A DNA stretch of 42,184 nucleotides from contig DARY01000016.1 of NCBI GenBank assembly GCA_002503545.1, positions 8,496 to 50,679 of the forward strand, in the 5' to 3' direction. Source of the stretch: Candidatus Methanomethylophilus sp. UBA78 (GTDB lineage Archaea > Thermoplasmatota > Thermoplasmata > Methanomassiliicoccales > Methanomethylophilaceae). A program made the translations under genes and the position numbers. The notes beneath the pieces were generated by a model. The model did no database searches and was not told the origin of the DNA. It worked only from the letters and a program-made list of their open reading frames with translations. Shown in pieces: positions 7,266 to 15,147 of this stretch; within the stretch, counting starts at the first letter, position 1, and each line of letters begins with the position of its first letter.

Positions 7266-7696
7266 GCATGTACGGCATAGTGCGCTGCTTTTCCTGCAGC
7301 AGACCCAGAATCGCCGACCTGGACGGAAAGGACAGCGCCTGCCCCTACTGCGGGAACAGGGACCCGGTAAAGGAGATGAAGGTCTACTTCAAATCCGAGG
7401 ACCAGTCCGAGGTCAGGGAGGCCTTCGGGAAGATAACCGGTTTCGACGGTCAGACCGAGAGGAAACATGCCAGGGCGGAGACCGATCCCTATTCTTCGCT
7501 GGTCTACCGCTACGAGCACTGCACCTCCCTCGAGGAGAAGATGGACGTCCTGTCCGAGGGGCTCACGGAGCTCTACGGGACCTTCACCCTGGAGGACGTC
7601 GAGAAGCTCGAGCCGAAGAACGCCGAGAAGATACTCAAGGCGATGCTCGACCGCTGCATCGTGTACGAGACCAAGTACGGGCGCTACCGGGCCTGA
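7262..7696 (+). CDS. Small zinc-ribbon protein (DUF1922-like N-terminus)
   Basis: This 144-residue protein begins with a zinc ribbon, C9-x2-C12 ... C27-x2-C30, similar to rubredoxin-like DUF1922 proteins of methanogens. The rest is helical and charged (about residues 45-144), with a Tyr-Gly-rich end. No function can be read from it; the ribbon suggests nucleic-acid or protein contact. The ATG at 7262 overlaps the pdaD stop, and a second ATG two codons later is equally possible. Its TGA abuts the end of the convergent membrane-protein gene with no gap. Confidence 0.65.
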   Translation: MSMYGIVRCFSCSRPRIADLDGKDSACPYCGNRDPVKEMKVYFKSEDQSEVREAFGKITGFDGQTERKHARAETDPYSSLVYRYEHCTSLEEKMDVLSEGLTELYGTFTLEDVEKLEPKNAEKILKAMLDRCIVYETKYGRYRA

Positions 7697-8413
7697 TCAG
7701 TCGGTCTTCTTCCTGCCCTTCCTGTTCTGCTGGTCCACTTCCCTGACCAGTCCCGCTATCTCGCGGGTGTAGGCGAAGTAGAGGTAGACCGCGGACACCG
7801 CCAGGGCACCGGCGGCCATGACGTACATGAAGACGGAATCCGAGTTGAACAGGGCTATCGTCACGATGACCCAGAACACCAGGTTCGCGATCATGGCCTG
7901 CACCGTGAACTGCATCGGGTAATGGCGGGCGATGCCCTCCCCCACGTTTATCCCGACGGCGGAGTACTGGGCTATCATGGCTACCGCCATGACGAACAGG
8001 AAGGCGTAACCGGCCAGGTCCACGGACTCCCCCAGCTTGTCCGTCGCGGAGGCAATGTAGAAGATGAACCCGGTGCCTCCGGCGCAGCCGGCCCCGAGAC
8101 CGAAGCCGAACCCGTAGAATATGCTGTCGGAAACCCCCCTGAACCTCTTGAGGTTCATCACCGCCACGAGGACTATGCACTGTATGAGCGCGTAGAGGAC
8201 GATGCCGACCAGGCTGTTCATCACGTAGGTGTAGGCGAGGAACATGGCCGTCCCGGCGATCAGACCCACCGCGAACAGGATGAAAAACTGGGGGTCGTTG
8301 AAATACGGATGTTCGGTGCGCGGATAGGTGTACTTCCTGAGGAGGAGGTACATGATGACCATGGTCGGGATGAACGCCATCGCGGCCGCGATATAGAACA
8401 CCGAGGACTCCAT
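7697..8413 (-). CDS. Multi-pass membrane protein of unknown function
   Basis: The 238-residue product has about seven hydrophobic segments: near residues 3-25, 42-62, 66-88, 97-122, 134-152, 170-192 and 195-215. It ends in a short basic cytoplasmic tail (NRKGRKKTD). A Gly-rich stretch FGFGLGAGCAGGTGF lies in the middle. I do not recognise the family; no protease or transporter signature is visible. The ATG at 8413 follows an A/T core at 8434-8445 by about 25 bases, so the mRNA looks leaderless. The frame continues upstream to 8659 but lies antisense to the next gene there. Confidence 0.65.
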   Translation of the reverse strand: MESSVFYIAAAMAFIPTMVIMYLLLRKYTYPRTEHPYFNDPQFFILFAVGLIAGTAMFLAYTYVMNSLVGIVLYALIQCIVLVAVMNLKRFRGVSDSIFYGFGFGLGAGCAGGTGFIFYIASATDKLGESVDLAGYAFLFVMAVAMIAQYSAVGINVGEGIARHYPMQFTVQAMIANLVFWVIVTIALFNSDSVFMYVMAAGALAVSAVYLYFAYTREIAGLVREVDQQNRKGRKKTD

Positions 8414-8433
8414 GGAACGGCATGGGGGTGCAT

Positions 8434-8445
8434 CATATAAAATTA
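8434..8445 (-). promoter_or_regulatory. TATA box of the membrane protein gene
   Basis: Minus-strand ATAATTTTATAT is centred about 25 bases before the ATG at 8413. It lies directly past the stop of the upstream gene (8446-8448), so the two minus-strand genes have separate promoters. Confidence 0.55.
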
Positions 8446-10503
8446 TCAATCGCGGCGGCGGGCCCTGCCGGGGGCGCCGTTCCGCGGTCCGGGACGTCCT
8501 CCCTGCGGCCCCTTTCCGTCCCTGCGGGCACGCGGGGCGTTCCCGTCCCGGCGGGCGTCGGGTCTCACCGGGGGCGTCTGGCACTTCTCCGGAGAGGGCG
8601 CCTTCCGCCCTCCCATGATCTTGTCGTAGTAGTGGACGACCATGCAGACCTTCTCGCATTTGCCGCAGGAGACGCAGGCGGCCGGGTCCACCCTCATCCC
8701 GCCTTTGATCCTTATCGCCTTCCTAGGACATGCTCTGGCACATATGCCGCAGGAGGTGCAGAGCTCGGCCCTTATGAGGGCCTTGACCGATTTCTCGAAC
8801 ATCCTCTCCGCATCGGGGGCGTTCTCCGCGGTCACCGATATCTGCCCTCCCCCGAACAGTCTGGCACGTCCGTACTTGGTCCTGACGAGCGCTATCTCGA
8901 ACTCGGGCGAGTACTTGACCTCCCCGACCGTCCGCAGGGCGTCCTCCACGTAGGAGAAGTCCCTGTTGCGGGGCACGGTGGCGACCGCCTCCATCGAATA
9001 TCCGCCGGCGACGCATACGGAGGCCCCCTTCAGCATCTTCATGGACAGCCCGTCCCCTCCGACCGGCTCCGTCCTGAGCTCCAGGCCCTCGGCCAGCTGC
9101 CTCATCTTCGGGGGCAGGACCTTCCATCTCCAGAACCCCATGTCTATGTACTCGGGCGGCAGGCCGCGGCTCTCGGCGTACCTGTGCAGGTATCCCTCCC
9201 AGTCGGAGTACATCTCCGGATGTATCCTCGAGGTGTTCCTCCACTCGCTCGCGAGGCAGGAGGCGCAGAGGTAGCATCCGATCCTCTCGAAATCCCTCTC
9301 GTAGAGGGGGTTGTACTCCAGCCCCTTCATCCATATGTACCCCCAGACCTCCGCCGCGCACCAGTCGCGGACGGGGTTGAGGTTGGTCTGGTTGGGGACG
9401 AACGGGTTCCTGCTGACCAGCTCCGTGCCCGCCCGGGAGAACGATTCGAGCGAGCGGTTGCCCTCGCAGGTGACCGTGCCCTTGGGGAAGTCGCGGGCGA
9501 TGAGGTCCGTCACGGGCCCGAGCTTGCAGACCTTGCAGCACCACCTGAAATCCTTGGCCGGGGGACCGAAGGTGTCGACGTTCCTCCGGAAACCGTCCTT
9601 GGCCTCGGCCACATGGAGGCGCAGACCGCGCTTCTCCGCGAACCGCCTCACGTACTCGAGGGTCTCGGGGAACTCGAGCCCCGTGTCGGTGAACAGCAGG
9701 TCCGGGTCCCCGACCGCCTCCTCGGTGAGGCCGTAGGCGGCGAGGGAGTCCTTGCCCCCGGAGAACGACACCGTCACCGGGAGCCTGTTGTTCTTCAGGA
9801 AACCCCTGATCTCCCGGACGGCCTTCTCCTCCAGAGCCCTGAGATGACCCAGATTGGCCCTCACGAACGTCTCCCTGTCCGCATCGGGGGACAGCGGCAT
9901 CTCCGACGGGGCGTTCAGGTCCCTCACCCTCAGCGCCTTCTCGGCCGAGGCCATGGAACCGGAGTCGGCCATCGCCACCCCGGGTCCGACCTTCAGGGCC
10001 TTCCTCACGATGATCGGGTCGTCCGCCCGGAAGCTCCCGACGACCTCCGTCACGTTCTCCCCCGGGACGCTCTTGCCCTTGAGATGCCCGGAGACCCCGG
10101 CTATGGTCACCACGTTCTTCGATGCGACTGGGGCGAACATCTCCGCCCCCGGCTGCCTCAGCTCGATCCTGAGCCTGTCGGCGACTATGTCGAACCTCAG
10201 GACCGCTATCACCTGCCCGTGGGCCACCACCTCGTCCGTGCGGTCCTCGCCGGGCACCTTGTTGAAGAAGACGGACTTGCCCTTAACCGGGGAGGCGGTC
10301 CCGAAGGCCTCCTCCAGGAGGCCCTCCAGTATCCCCACGCTGTCACCCATGCACGGCCTGATGTCGCCTGGACTGTTTATCTCGAACTCCCTGCCGGGGG
10401 AGCCGCAGGCCGAGCATGCGCCGCCCAGGAGGAGGGTGCCGCATCTGTCGCACCATCTGCGGACCTCCTTGCCGTTGGCGGCGTTGACCCTTACGTAGGA
10501 CAT
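8446..10503 (-). CDS. PAPS-reductase-like PP-loop protein with zinc ribbon, PUA-like and ferredoxin domains
   Basis: The 685-residue protein has four visible parts. A zinc ribbon (WCDRCG...CSACG) lies at about residues 18-35. A PUA-like region (ending in DDPIIVRKALKVGPGVAMA) lies near residues 140-205. A PAPS-reductase/PP-loop ATPase domain contains SFSGGKDSLAAYG near residue 256, with extra Cys clusters WCCKVCK and GCYLCASC. Two [4Fe-4S] motifs (CTSCGICARACP, CVSCGKCEKVC) lie near residues 580-630. The tail is Arg/Pro/Gly-rich. Archaeal proteins of this build are annotated as PAPS reductases, but the architecture suggests a sulfur-transfer or RNA-modifying role. The ATG at 10503 fits the shared TATA core at 10529-10536; the upstream ATG at 10545 does not. 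Confidence 0.8.
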   Translation of the reverse strand: MSYVRVNAANGKEVRRWCDRCGTLLLGGACSACGSPGREFEINSPGDIRPCMGDSVGILEGLLEEAFGTASPVKGKSVFFNKVPGEDRTDEVVAHGQVIAVLRFDIVADRLRIELRQPGAEMFAPVASKNVVTIAGVSGHLKGKSVPGENVTEVVGSFRADDPIIVRKALKVGPGVAMADSGSMASAEKALRVRDLNAPSEMPLSPDADRETFVRANLGHLRALEEKAVREIRGFLKNNRLPVTVSFSGGKDSLAAYGLTEEAVGDPDLLFTDTGLEFPETLEYVRRFAEKRGLRLHVAEAKDGFRRNVDTFGPPAKDFRWCCKVCKLGPVTDLIARDFPKGTVTCEGNRSLESFSRAGTELVSRNPFVPNQTNLNPVRDWCAAEVWGYIWMKGLEYNPLYERDFERIGCYLCASCLASEWRNTSRIHPEMYSDWEGYLHRYAESRGLPPEYIDMGFWRWKVLPPKMRQLAEGLELRTEPVGGDGLSMKMLKGASVCVAGGYSMEAVATVPRNRDFSYVEDALRTVGEVKYSPEFEIALVRTKYGRARLFGGGQISVTAENAPDAERMFEKSVKALIRAELCTSCGICARACPRKAIRIKGGMRVDPAACVSCGKCEKVCMVVHYYDKIMGGRKAPSPEKCQTPPVRPDARRDGNAPRARRDGKGPQGGRPGPRNGAPGRARRRD

Positions 10504-10528
10504 ATCGGTATCGACTATCCCATCCTCC

Positions 10529-10536
10529 TTATAATA
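10529..10536. promoter_or_regulatory. Shared bidirectional TATA core
   Basis: TTATAATA lies between the ATGs at 10503 (minus) and 10559 (plus), about 29 and 27 bases from its centre. It supports downstream start codons for both genes. Confidence 0.6.
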
Positions 10537-10558
10537 CATGAGCACTTACGCAGAAAGC

Positions 10559-11212
10559 ATGAGGAACATCACCCCCGGCCATCAGAGGAGGTTCGGCAGG
10601 ACGGAGGTCCGCGACATCGCGATCTCCGTCGCGGTGCTCTCGCTGGCACTGACGATAATGTTCTACGGAACGTCCATAGCGAATTACTTCGAACACCATG
10701 CCGGCGGCGCATGGCCGGCCGTCATGTTCCTGACCATGCTCGTCATCGTCGTCCTCAGCTTCGTCCTCCACGAGATGGGGCACAAGTTCGTCGCACAGAA
10801 CATGGGGTACTGGTCGGAGTACCGCATGTACCCGATGGGGCTCCTGCTCTCCCTCGTCATGTCCCTCTTCGGGTTCCTGATAGCCGCACCCGGTGCGGTG
10901 TACATCGGCGGGAACGTCATGTCGGACAGGGACAACGGGAGGATCAGCATCGCCGGTCCGCTCGTGAACATCGTGCTCGCGATCATAGGGGTGGCGGGAT
11001 GCCTGCTCCTGAACCACACCGCCCTGGTCATCCCCTTCTATCTGCTGATGACCCTGAACGGAGCGCTGGCACTGTTCAACATGCTCCCGTTCCCGCCCCT
11101 CGACGGATCGAAGATCTACAGGTGGGACAAGTCCGTCTACATAGCCTGCCTCATCATAGCGGGCCTGCTGTTCGCCAGCTTCTGGCTCATGCCCACCCTC
11201 TACTGGGTATGA
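10559..11212 (+). CDS. Site-2-protease-type (M50) membrane metalloprotease
   Basis: The 217-residue integral membrane protein has the zinc motif H71-E72-M-G-H75 in a transmembrane helix. The second M50 signature, NMLPFPPLDG, supplies D182. Five to six hydrophobic segments are visible. Site-2 proteases cleave transmembrane segments of regulators or signal-peptide remnants; the substrate is unknown. An ATG at 10538 would add seven residues, but it overlaps the TATA core, so 10559 (MRNIT) is preferred, giving a leaderless mRNA. It has no PDZ or CBS domain. Confidence 0.85.
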   Translation: MRNITPGHQRRFGRTEVRDIAISVAVLSLALTIMFYGTSIANYFEHHAGGAWPAVMFLTMLVIVVLSFVLHEMGHKFVAQNMGYWSEYRMYPMGLLLSLVMSLFGFLIAAPGAVYIGGNVMSDRDNGRISIAGPLVNIVLAIIGVAGCLLLNHTALVIPFYLLMTLNGALALFNMLPFPPLDGSKIYRWDKSVYIACLIIAGLLFASFWLMPTLYWV

Positions 11213-11505
11213 GGGGAGGACGGGGAGTCGACGGCGGCACCGGCCGCCTTAAACTTCACAGACCGCGACACCCGTGTTGTAGCCTCATGAACGGGCGCGG
11301 TCCCGCCTGATTCCTTCGGAGTCGCCGCAAATATGTCCCTGTCGGCCAGGATGTTCCTGGAACAGAGTGCCTTCTCAATCGGGAAGGAACGCTCCGCGGG
11401 CCTCTTGTCCGTTACCGCCATCGTGTCGATGCCGCCGGAGGGTTTCGCAGTATCTTTGGCGGCCGATCCGAAACCCGGGCGCGGAAAATCCGTTCGAAAA
11501 ATAAA
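11213..11505. other. Intergenic region with no supported gene
   Basis: About 290 bases separate the M50 gene from the glcD terminator. A 73-codon minus-strand frame (11200-11421) has ordinary codon use in its first half but no visible promoter at good spacing and no recognisable product. A CCTTAAACTT word at 11248-11257 could be a plus-strand TATA box, but only a seven-codon frame follows (ATG at 11287). I see no RNA gene. Confidence 0.4.
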
Positions 11506-11528
11506 GACGGGGCCCGGAAGGCCCCGTC
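11495..11528 (-). terminator. Terminator of glcD
   Basis: A 9-bp perfect stem (GACGGGGCC with GGCCCCGTC, 11506-11528) is followed on the minus strand by TTTATTTTT. It starts four bases after the glcD stop and is the cleanest hairpin-plus-T-run in the window. Confidence 0.7.
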
Positions 11529-11532
11529 GGCC

Positions 11533-12972
11533 TCACATGTAGTCCTTGCAGGGGTACCTGAGGTTCCTGAGGAGGGATCCACGCCACTGGGCGGCCTTCC
11601 CGGGGTTGAGGATGTTCTTGGGGTCCATGGCCTGCTTGATGGCCAGGATGCAGTCGAGTTCGGTCGCCCTCTCCTCCTGGAAGTTGATCGCCTTGGAGAT
11701 CCCGACGCCGTGCTCGCCGGTGACGGTGCCTCCGAGTTCGACGGACGCCTTGAAGATCTCGTCGACGGCGGCTATTCCCCTGTCCCACTCGTCCTTGTCC
11801 TCGACCTTCAGCAGCATCTTGGTGTGCAGGTTGCCGTCGGAGGCGTGGCCGTAGACGGCGACGATGACGTTGTACCTGTTGGCGATCTCCTGGAACCTGT
11901 CCACGGCCTCGGGGACCTTGGATATCGGCACGCCCATGTCGTCCGCGAGGGACACGCAGGAGTATCCGGGCTTGAGGGCCGACAGGGAGGACATGACCGA
12001 CTTCCTCGCGTCGGTCCACTTGGCGATGACCTTGGAGTCGAACGAGGGGGTGACGGCGACGGCATTCTGCTCCTTCGCGACCTCCTCGACGATCTTGAGG
12101 TCCCTCTGGATGATCTCGTCGCTCTCCCCGTCGACCTCGACGATGATGAGCGCCTTGGCGTCGGGGAGGGGGTTGCCCCTGGCCTTGTTGACGGCCTCGA
12201 TGGAGGTGCTGTCCAGCAGCTCGCAGGAGGCGGGGATCAGCGGCTTGGCGATGATGGCGGATATGCACTTGCCGGCCTCGACCACCGAGTTGAACGCGAC
12301 GAGCACGGAGGCGGACTTCTTGGGCTTGGTCGTCAGCTTGAAGGTGATCTCGGTGATGACCCCGAGCGTCCCCTCGGACCCGCACATGAGACGTGCCAGC
12401 TGGTACCCGGATGCGTCCTTGATGGTCCTGGTCCCGCAGCGGACGATGTCGCCGTTCGCCCTGACGAAGGTGAGTCCGAGGATGTAGTCCCTGGTCGCGC
12501 CGTACTTCACGGCCCTCATGCCGGAGGCGTTGGTGGCGACCATGCCGCCCACCTGGCAGGCCTCCGCGGACCCGGGGGACGGCGGGAAGAAGAACCCGTA
12601 CTTGGCGAGCTCGTCGTTGAGGTCGTTGTAGATGACGCCGGCCTCGACATCGACCCAGAGGTCCTTGACGCTTACGTTGAGGATCCTATTCATCTTCTGC
12701 ATGGCCAGGCATATGCCGCCCTCGAGGGGGACGGCCGCGCCGCAGAGTCCGGTGCCGGCGCCCCTGGGCACCACGGGTATATCGTTGGCGTAGGCGATCT
12801 TCATGATCTCCGAGACCTGCTCGGTGGACGTCGGCTGTATGACGACCTCGGGGTTGTTGTGATATATGGAAGCGTCGAAACCGTATGTGTACAGTACGGC
12901 CGGGCTGGTCGAGACGTTGTCCTTTCCGACAATCTCCTCGAACTTCTCTATGATCTTCTGGTCGAGTGCCAT
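11533..12972 (-). CDS. glcD: FAD-binding oxidoreductase, GlcD/D-lactate dehydrogenase type
   Basis: The 479-residue protein has the FAD-binding-4 (PCMH) fold. Its key segment is PRGAGTGLCGAAVPLEGG (about residues 69-86), followed by the glycine-rich ASGMRAVKYGATRDY. The C-terminal FAD-oxidase domain ends with the GEHGVGISK signature near residue 430. The family oxidises D-2-hydroxyacids such as glycolate or D-lactate. In Methanomassiliicoccales a GlcD homologue has been proposed as a partner of HdrD, which is established context, not shown here. The gene is monocistronic: a TATA core at 13002-13009 lies upstream and a strong terminator follows. Confidence 0.85.
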   Translation of the reverse strand: MALDQKIIEKFEEIVGKDNVSTSPAVLYTYGFDASIYHNNPEVVIQPTSTEQVSEIMKIAYANDIPVVPRGAGTGLCGAAVPLEGGICLAMQKMNRILNVSVKDLWVDVEAGVIYNDLNDELAKYGFFFPPSPGSAEACQVGGMVATNASGMRAVKYGATRDYILGLTFVRANGDIVRCGTRTIKDASGYQLARLMCGSEGTLGVITEITFKLTTKPKKSASVLVAFNSVVEAGKCISAIIAKPLIPASCELLDSTSIEAVNKARGNPLPDAKALIIVEVDGESDEIIQRDLKIVEEVAKEQNAVAVTPSFDSKVIAKWTDARKSVMSSLSALKPGYSCVSLADDMGVPISKVPEAVDRFQEIANRYNVIVAVYGHASDGNLHTKMLLKVEDKDEWDRGIAAVDEIFKASVELGGTVTGEHGVGISKAINFQEERATELDCILAIKQAMDPKNILNPGKAAQWRGSLLRNLRYPCKDYM

Positions 12973-13001
12973 TTTTACCGTGAGGTCGATTTATCTTTTC
13001 T

Positions 13002-13009
13002 CTTATAAG
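13002..13009 (-). promoter_or_regulatory. TATA box of glcD
   Basis: Minus-strand CTTATAAG is centred 33 bases before the ATG at 12972, predicting a leader of about 8 bases. Confidence 0.55.
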
Positions 13010-13110
13010 CATGCGCATGGGTGCGCGGATTTTATGGACGGGACCTCCACCGCGGAACGCCTGAGTCTTTCTTGGATATCCGCCCGGAATAACGGCGGTC
13101 GACGAACAAC

Positions 13111-13124
13111 CTTTTAAAGTATAT
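13111..13124 (+). promoter_or_regulatory. TATA box of adk
   Basis: CTTTTAAAGTATAT is centred about 25 bases before the ATG at 13142, predicting a leaderless mRNA. Confidence 0.6.
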
Positions 13125-13141
13125 CGGACTAAGCACCCGGC

Positions 13142-13780
13142 ATGAAATCGATGATCGTTCTTCTCGGACCTCCGGGAGCTGGAAAAGGAACTCAGGGAGA
13201 AAAGCTCGAGACCGAGCTCGGATACGTCAGGCTGTCCACCGGGGACATGCTCAGGGAAGCCGTGAGGAACGGGACCGAACTGGGAAAGAAGGCGAAATCC
13301 TACATGGACTCCGGCGGACTGGTCCCCAACGACCTCATCATCAACCTCATGAAGGAGAAGATCCAGAGCCTCGGCAAGGTCCCCGGGATCATCTTCGACG
13401 GATTCCCCAGGACCGTCGAGCAGGCCGAGGCCCTCGACAGCGAGCTCAGCATAGACCTCGCCCTCAACTTCGAAGTGGCGGACGACGTCCTCGTCAGCAG
13501 GCTCACCCAGAGGCGCTCCTGCCCCAACCCGGCCTGCAACGCCGTCTACCACCTGATTAACAACCCTCCCAAGAAGGCCGGGGTCTGCGACAAATGCGGC
13601 TCCGAGCTCTACCAGAGGGACGACGACAAGGAGGAGACCGTCAAGAAGAGGCTCGACACCTACCACAAGAACACCGAGCCGCTCATCGGATACTACAGGG
13701 GGGTCGGGAAACTGGTCACCCTCAACGGCATCGGCGACATCAACGGCATCTTCGCCGAAGTCAAGAAAGCCATCCAGTGA
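13142..13780 (+). CDS. adk: Adenylate kinase, bacterial type with zinc LID
   Basis: The enzyme interconverts ATP + AMP and 2 ADP. The 212-residue protein has the P-loop GPPGAGKGT (residues 9-17), the AMP-binding DGFPRT (86-91) and a long LID. The LID carries a structural zinc site at C127-x4-C132 and C149-x2-C152. This is the bacterial/long-form kinase, not the trimeric archaeal AdkA. It stands alone here, whereas in many euryarchaea an adk gene sits between secY and DUF106. A 9-bp hairpin (13791-13812) follows the stop, but without a T-run. Confidence 0.95.
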   Translation: MKSMIVLLGPPGAGKGTQGEKLETELGYVRLSTGDMLREAVRNGTELGKKAKSYMDSGGLVPNDLIINLMKEKIQSLGKVPGIIFDGFPRTVEQAEALDSELSIDLALNFEVADDVLVSRLTQRRSCPNPACNAVYHLINNPPKKAGVCDKCGSELYQRDDDKEETVKKRLDTYHKNTEPLIGYYRGVGKLVTLNGIGDINGIFAEVKKAIQ

Positions 13781-13883
13781 GGCCGGGCCCGCGGCCGGAA
13801 ATGTCCGGCCGCACCCCGCATACCATCATCCGCCGTCCCGGATCCCCGGACGGACGGGCATGGGTGCGCCGACCGACAGAAAC

Positions 13884-13897
13884 AATTAAAAACAATT
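13884..13897 (+). promoter_or_regulatory. TATA box of tRNA-Gln
   Basis: AATTAAAAACAATT is centred about 28 bases before the tRNA 5' end at 13919. Confidence 0.5.
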
Positions 13898-13918
13898 ACA
13901 GAATCAAGGCGAATCGAT

Positions 13919-13994
13919 AGCCCCGTAGTGTAGTGGTCAATCATCGGAGACTCTGGATCTTTGGACCTCAGTTCGAATCTGGGCGGGGCTACCA
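13919..13994 (+). tRNA. tRNA-Gln (CTG)
   Basis: The acceptor AGCCCCG (13919-13925) pairs with CGGGGCT (13984-13990), then A73 and an encoded CCA. The T arm is CTCAG/TTCGAAT/CTGGG with one G-U pair. The anticodon stem GGAGA/TCTTT (two G-U pairs) encloses loop CTCTGGA, giving anticodon CTG with U33 present. The variable loop is four bases. The D stem is weak, as often in tRNA-Gln. No intron is present. Confidence 0.85.
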
Positions 13995-14153
13995 CTTCTC
14001 ATCATCTGGCTCTTATATCGTCCGCTTCCGTCCGTTTCGCCGCGCACGGCACCCGGGTTTCCTGAGGGACGATGTGCCAGCACACCTATTATATGCGATC
14101 GGACGGCCGGGATTCCCCCGTTCCCGGACGCTCCGCGGTCCCGTGCTCCGCCC

Positions 14154-14167
14154 GATATTTATAAATC
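14154..14167 (+). promoter_or_regulatory. TATA box of crcB
   Basis: GATATTTATAAATC is centred 29 bases before the crcB ATG, which leaves almost no leader and therefore no room for a riboswitch in the transcript. Confidence 0.6.
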
Positions 14168-14189
14168 GGCCGGACCAATCCGGCCTACC

Positions 14190-14564
14190 ATGGACATCGG
14201 CCTCGCGGAATCCATCCTCATAGTCGCCGGCGGCGGAGCGGTCGGCGCCGTCCTCAGGTTCCTGGTCGGGCACTTCGTCGACTCGAGCCAGTTCCCGTGG
14301 GCCACTTTCGCCGTCAACCTATCCGGCGCGTTCCTGCTGGCACTCATAACCTTCTGGTACACCGGGATCCCCCAGGAACTGAAACTCCTGCTCTTCACCG
14401 GACTGTTCGGGGCGTTCACCACGATGTCCACGTTCACACTGGAGACGGTTGCCCTGTTCTACGACGGGCGCTTCGGCTCCGCCCTGCTCAACTTCTGCCT
14501 CAACGCCGGCCTCTGCGTGCTCGGCGCCTTCGCCGGCAGGTACGCCGGACTGGCCCTATCCTGA
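14190..14564 (+). CDS. crcB: CrcB/Fluc fluoride channel
   Basis: The family forms dual-topology dimers that export fluoride. The 124-residue protein has four hydrophobic helices. It carries the conserved Asn of helix 2 (FAVNLSGAF, N43) and the phenylalanine-box region GLFGAFTTMSTF (residues 71-82), whose GxxGxxTTxSTF pattern is diagnostic. A single gene is present, so a homodimer is expected. The upstream TATA core at 14154-14167 implies a leaderless message. Confidence 0.93.
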   Translation: MDIGLAESILIVAGGGAVGAVLRFLVGHFVDSSQFPWATFAVNLSGAFLLALITFWYTGIPQELKLLLFTGLFGAFTTMSTFTLETVALFYDGRFGSALLNFCLNAGLCVLGAFAGRYAGLALS

Positions 14565-14568
14565 GACG

Positions 14569-15147
14569 TCAGATGGATTTCTCGGTGCCGTCGGCGAGGT
14601 CCTTGAAGTAGGCGACCCCTTCGTCGGGACCTCTGGCTATGAGGATGTCCCCCGCCATCATCCTGGTCGTGTCGCCGGGACCGAAGATGTAGTCCTTCCC
14701 GCGCCTTATGGCTATGACGAACATGCCGCTGGTGGTGCTGAGCGAGACCTCGCCGAAGGTCCTGTCGGCGAGCACGGAGTCGTCGGCTATCTTGGCCAGG
14801 CACATGGTGGTATCGGAATCCCTGATGGACATGGCGAGGACGGGGTGGTCCCCCAGACCCCTTATGACGACGTCGGCGATGGACTCCGCGGCGCTGGCTA
14901 TTCCCATGATGGAATCCATCAGCCTTATGGTCACCACGGCCCTGGCCATCTCGTCCGGCATGGTCCTCCCGGCCTGTGCGATCTCGTCCTGTATCTTCTC
15001 GGAGAGTCCTTCGAGGTTCTCCGAGAGGGCGATGACCTCCTCGGCGATCTCGGTGTTGTCGTACAGGAGGGACGAATATGCCAGATCGATCATCATCTCG
15101 GATGTGTCCTTCAGCTCCATGAGCATGGAGGCGATCTTGCTCATCAT
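14569..15147 (-). CDS. PhoU/TrkA-C domain protein (paralogue 1)
   Basis: The 192-residue soluble protein has a PhoU-like helical part (about residues 1-105). A TrkA-C/RCK-C ligand-binding domain follows (about 110-190, with RRGKDYIFGPGDTTRMMAGD). RCK-C domains gate ion transporters in response to nucleotides or ions. The ATG at 15147 overlaps the stop of the upstream paralogue (ATGA), so the two are co-translated. The adjacent SLC41/MgtE-type transporter is the probable target; that is inferred from neighbourhood. The protein ends five bases from the convergent crcB gene. Confidence 0.8.
   Translation of the reverse strand: MMSKIASMLMELKDTSEMMIDLAYSSLLYDNTEIAEEVIALSENLEGLSEKIQDEIAQAGRTMPDEMARAVVTIRLMDSIMGIASAAESIADVVIRGLGDHPVLAMSIRDSDTTMCLAKIADDSVLADRTFGEVSLSTTSGMFVIAIRRGKDYIFGPGDTTRMMAGDILIARGPDEGVAYFKDLADGTEKSI

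Noticed and set aside
8422..11310. 962-codon plus-strand open frame
   Set aside because: It is antisense to the PAPS-reductase-like gene and overlaps the M50 gene in another frame. Its product is Arg/Gly/His/Pro-rich with no domain. High GC and the bias of the real genes leave the opposite frames free of stops.
13791..13812. 9-bp hairpin after adk as a terminator
   Set aside because: The stem is perfect, but no T-run follows on either strand, so I note it only within the adk entry.
13995..14189. Possible fluoride riboswitch before crcB
   Set aside because: I found no match to the crcB RNA motif, and the TATA core at 14154-14167 leaves essentially no leader for an aptamer.
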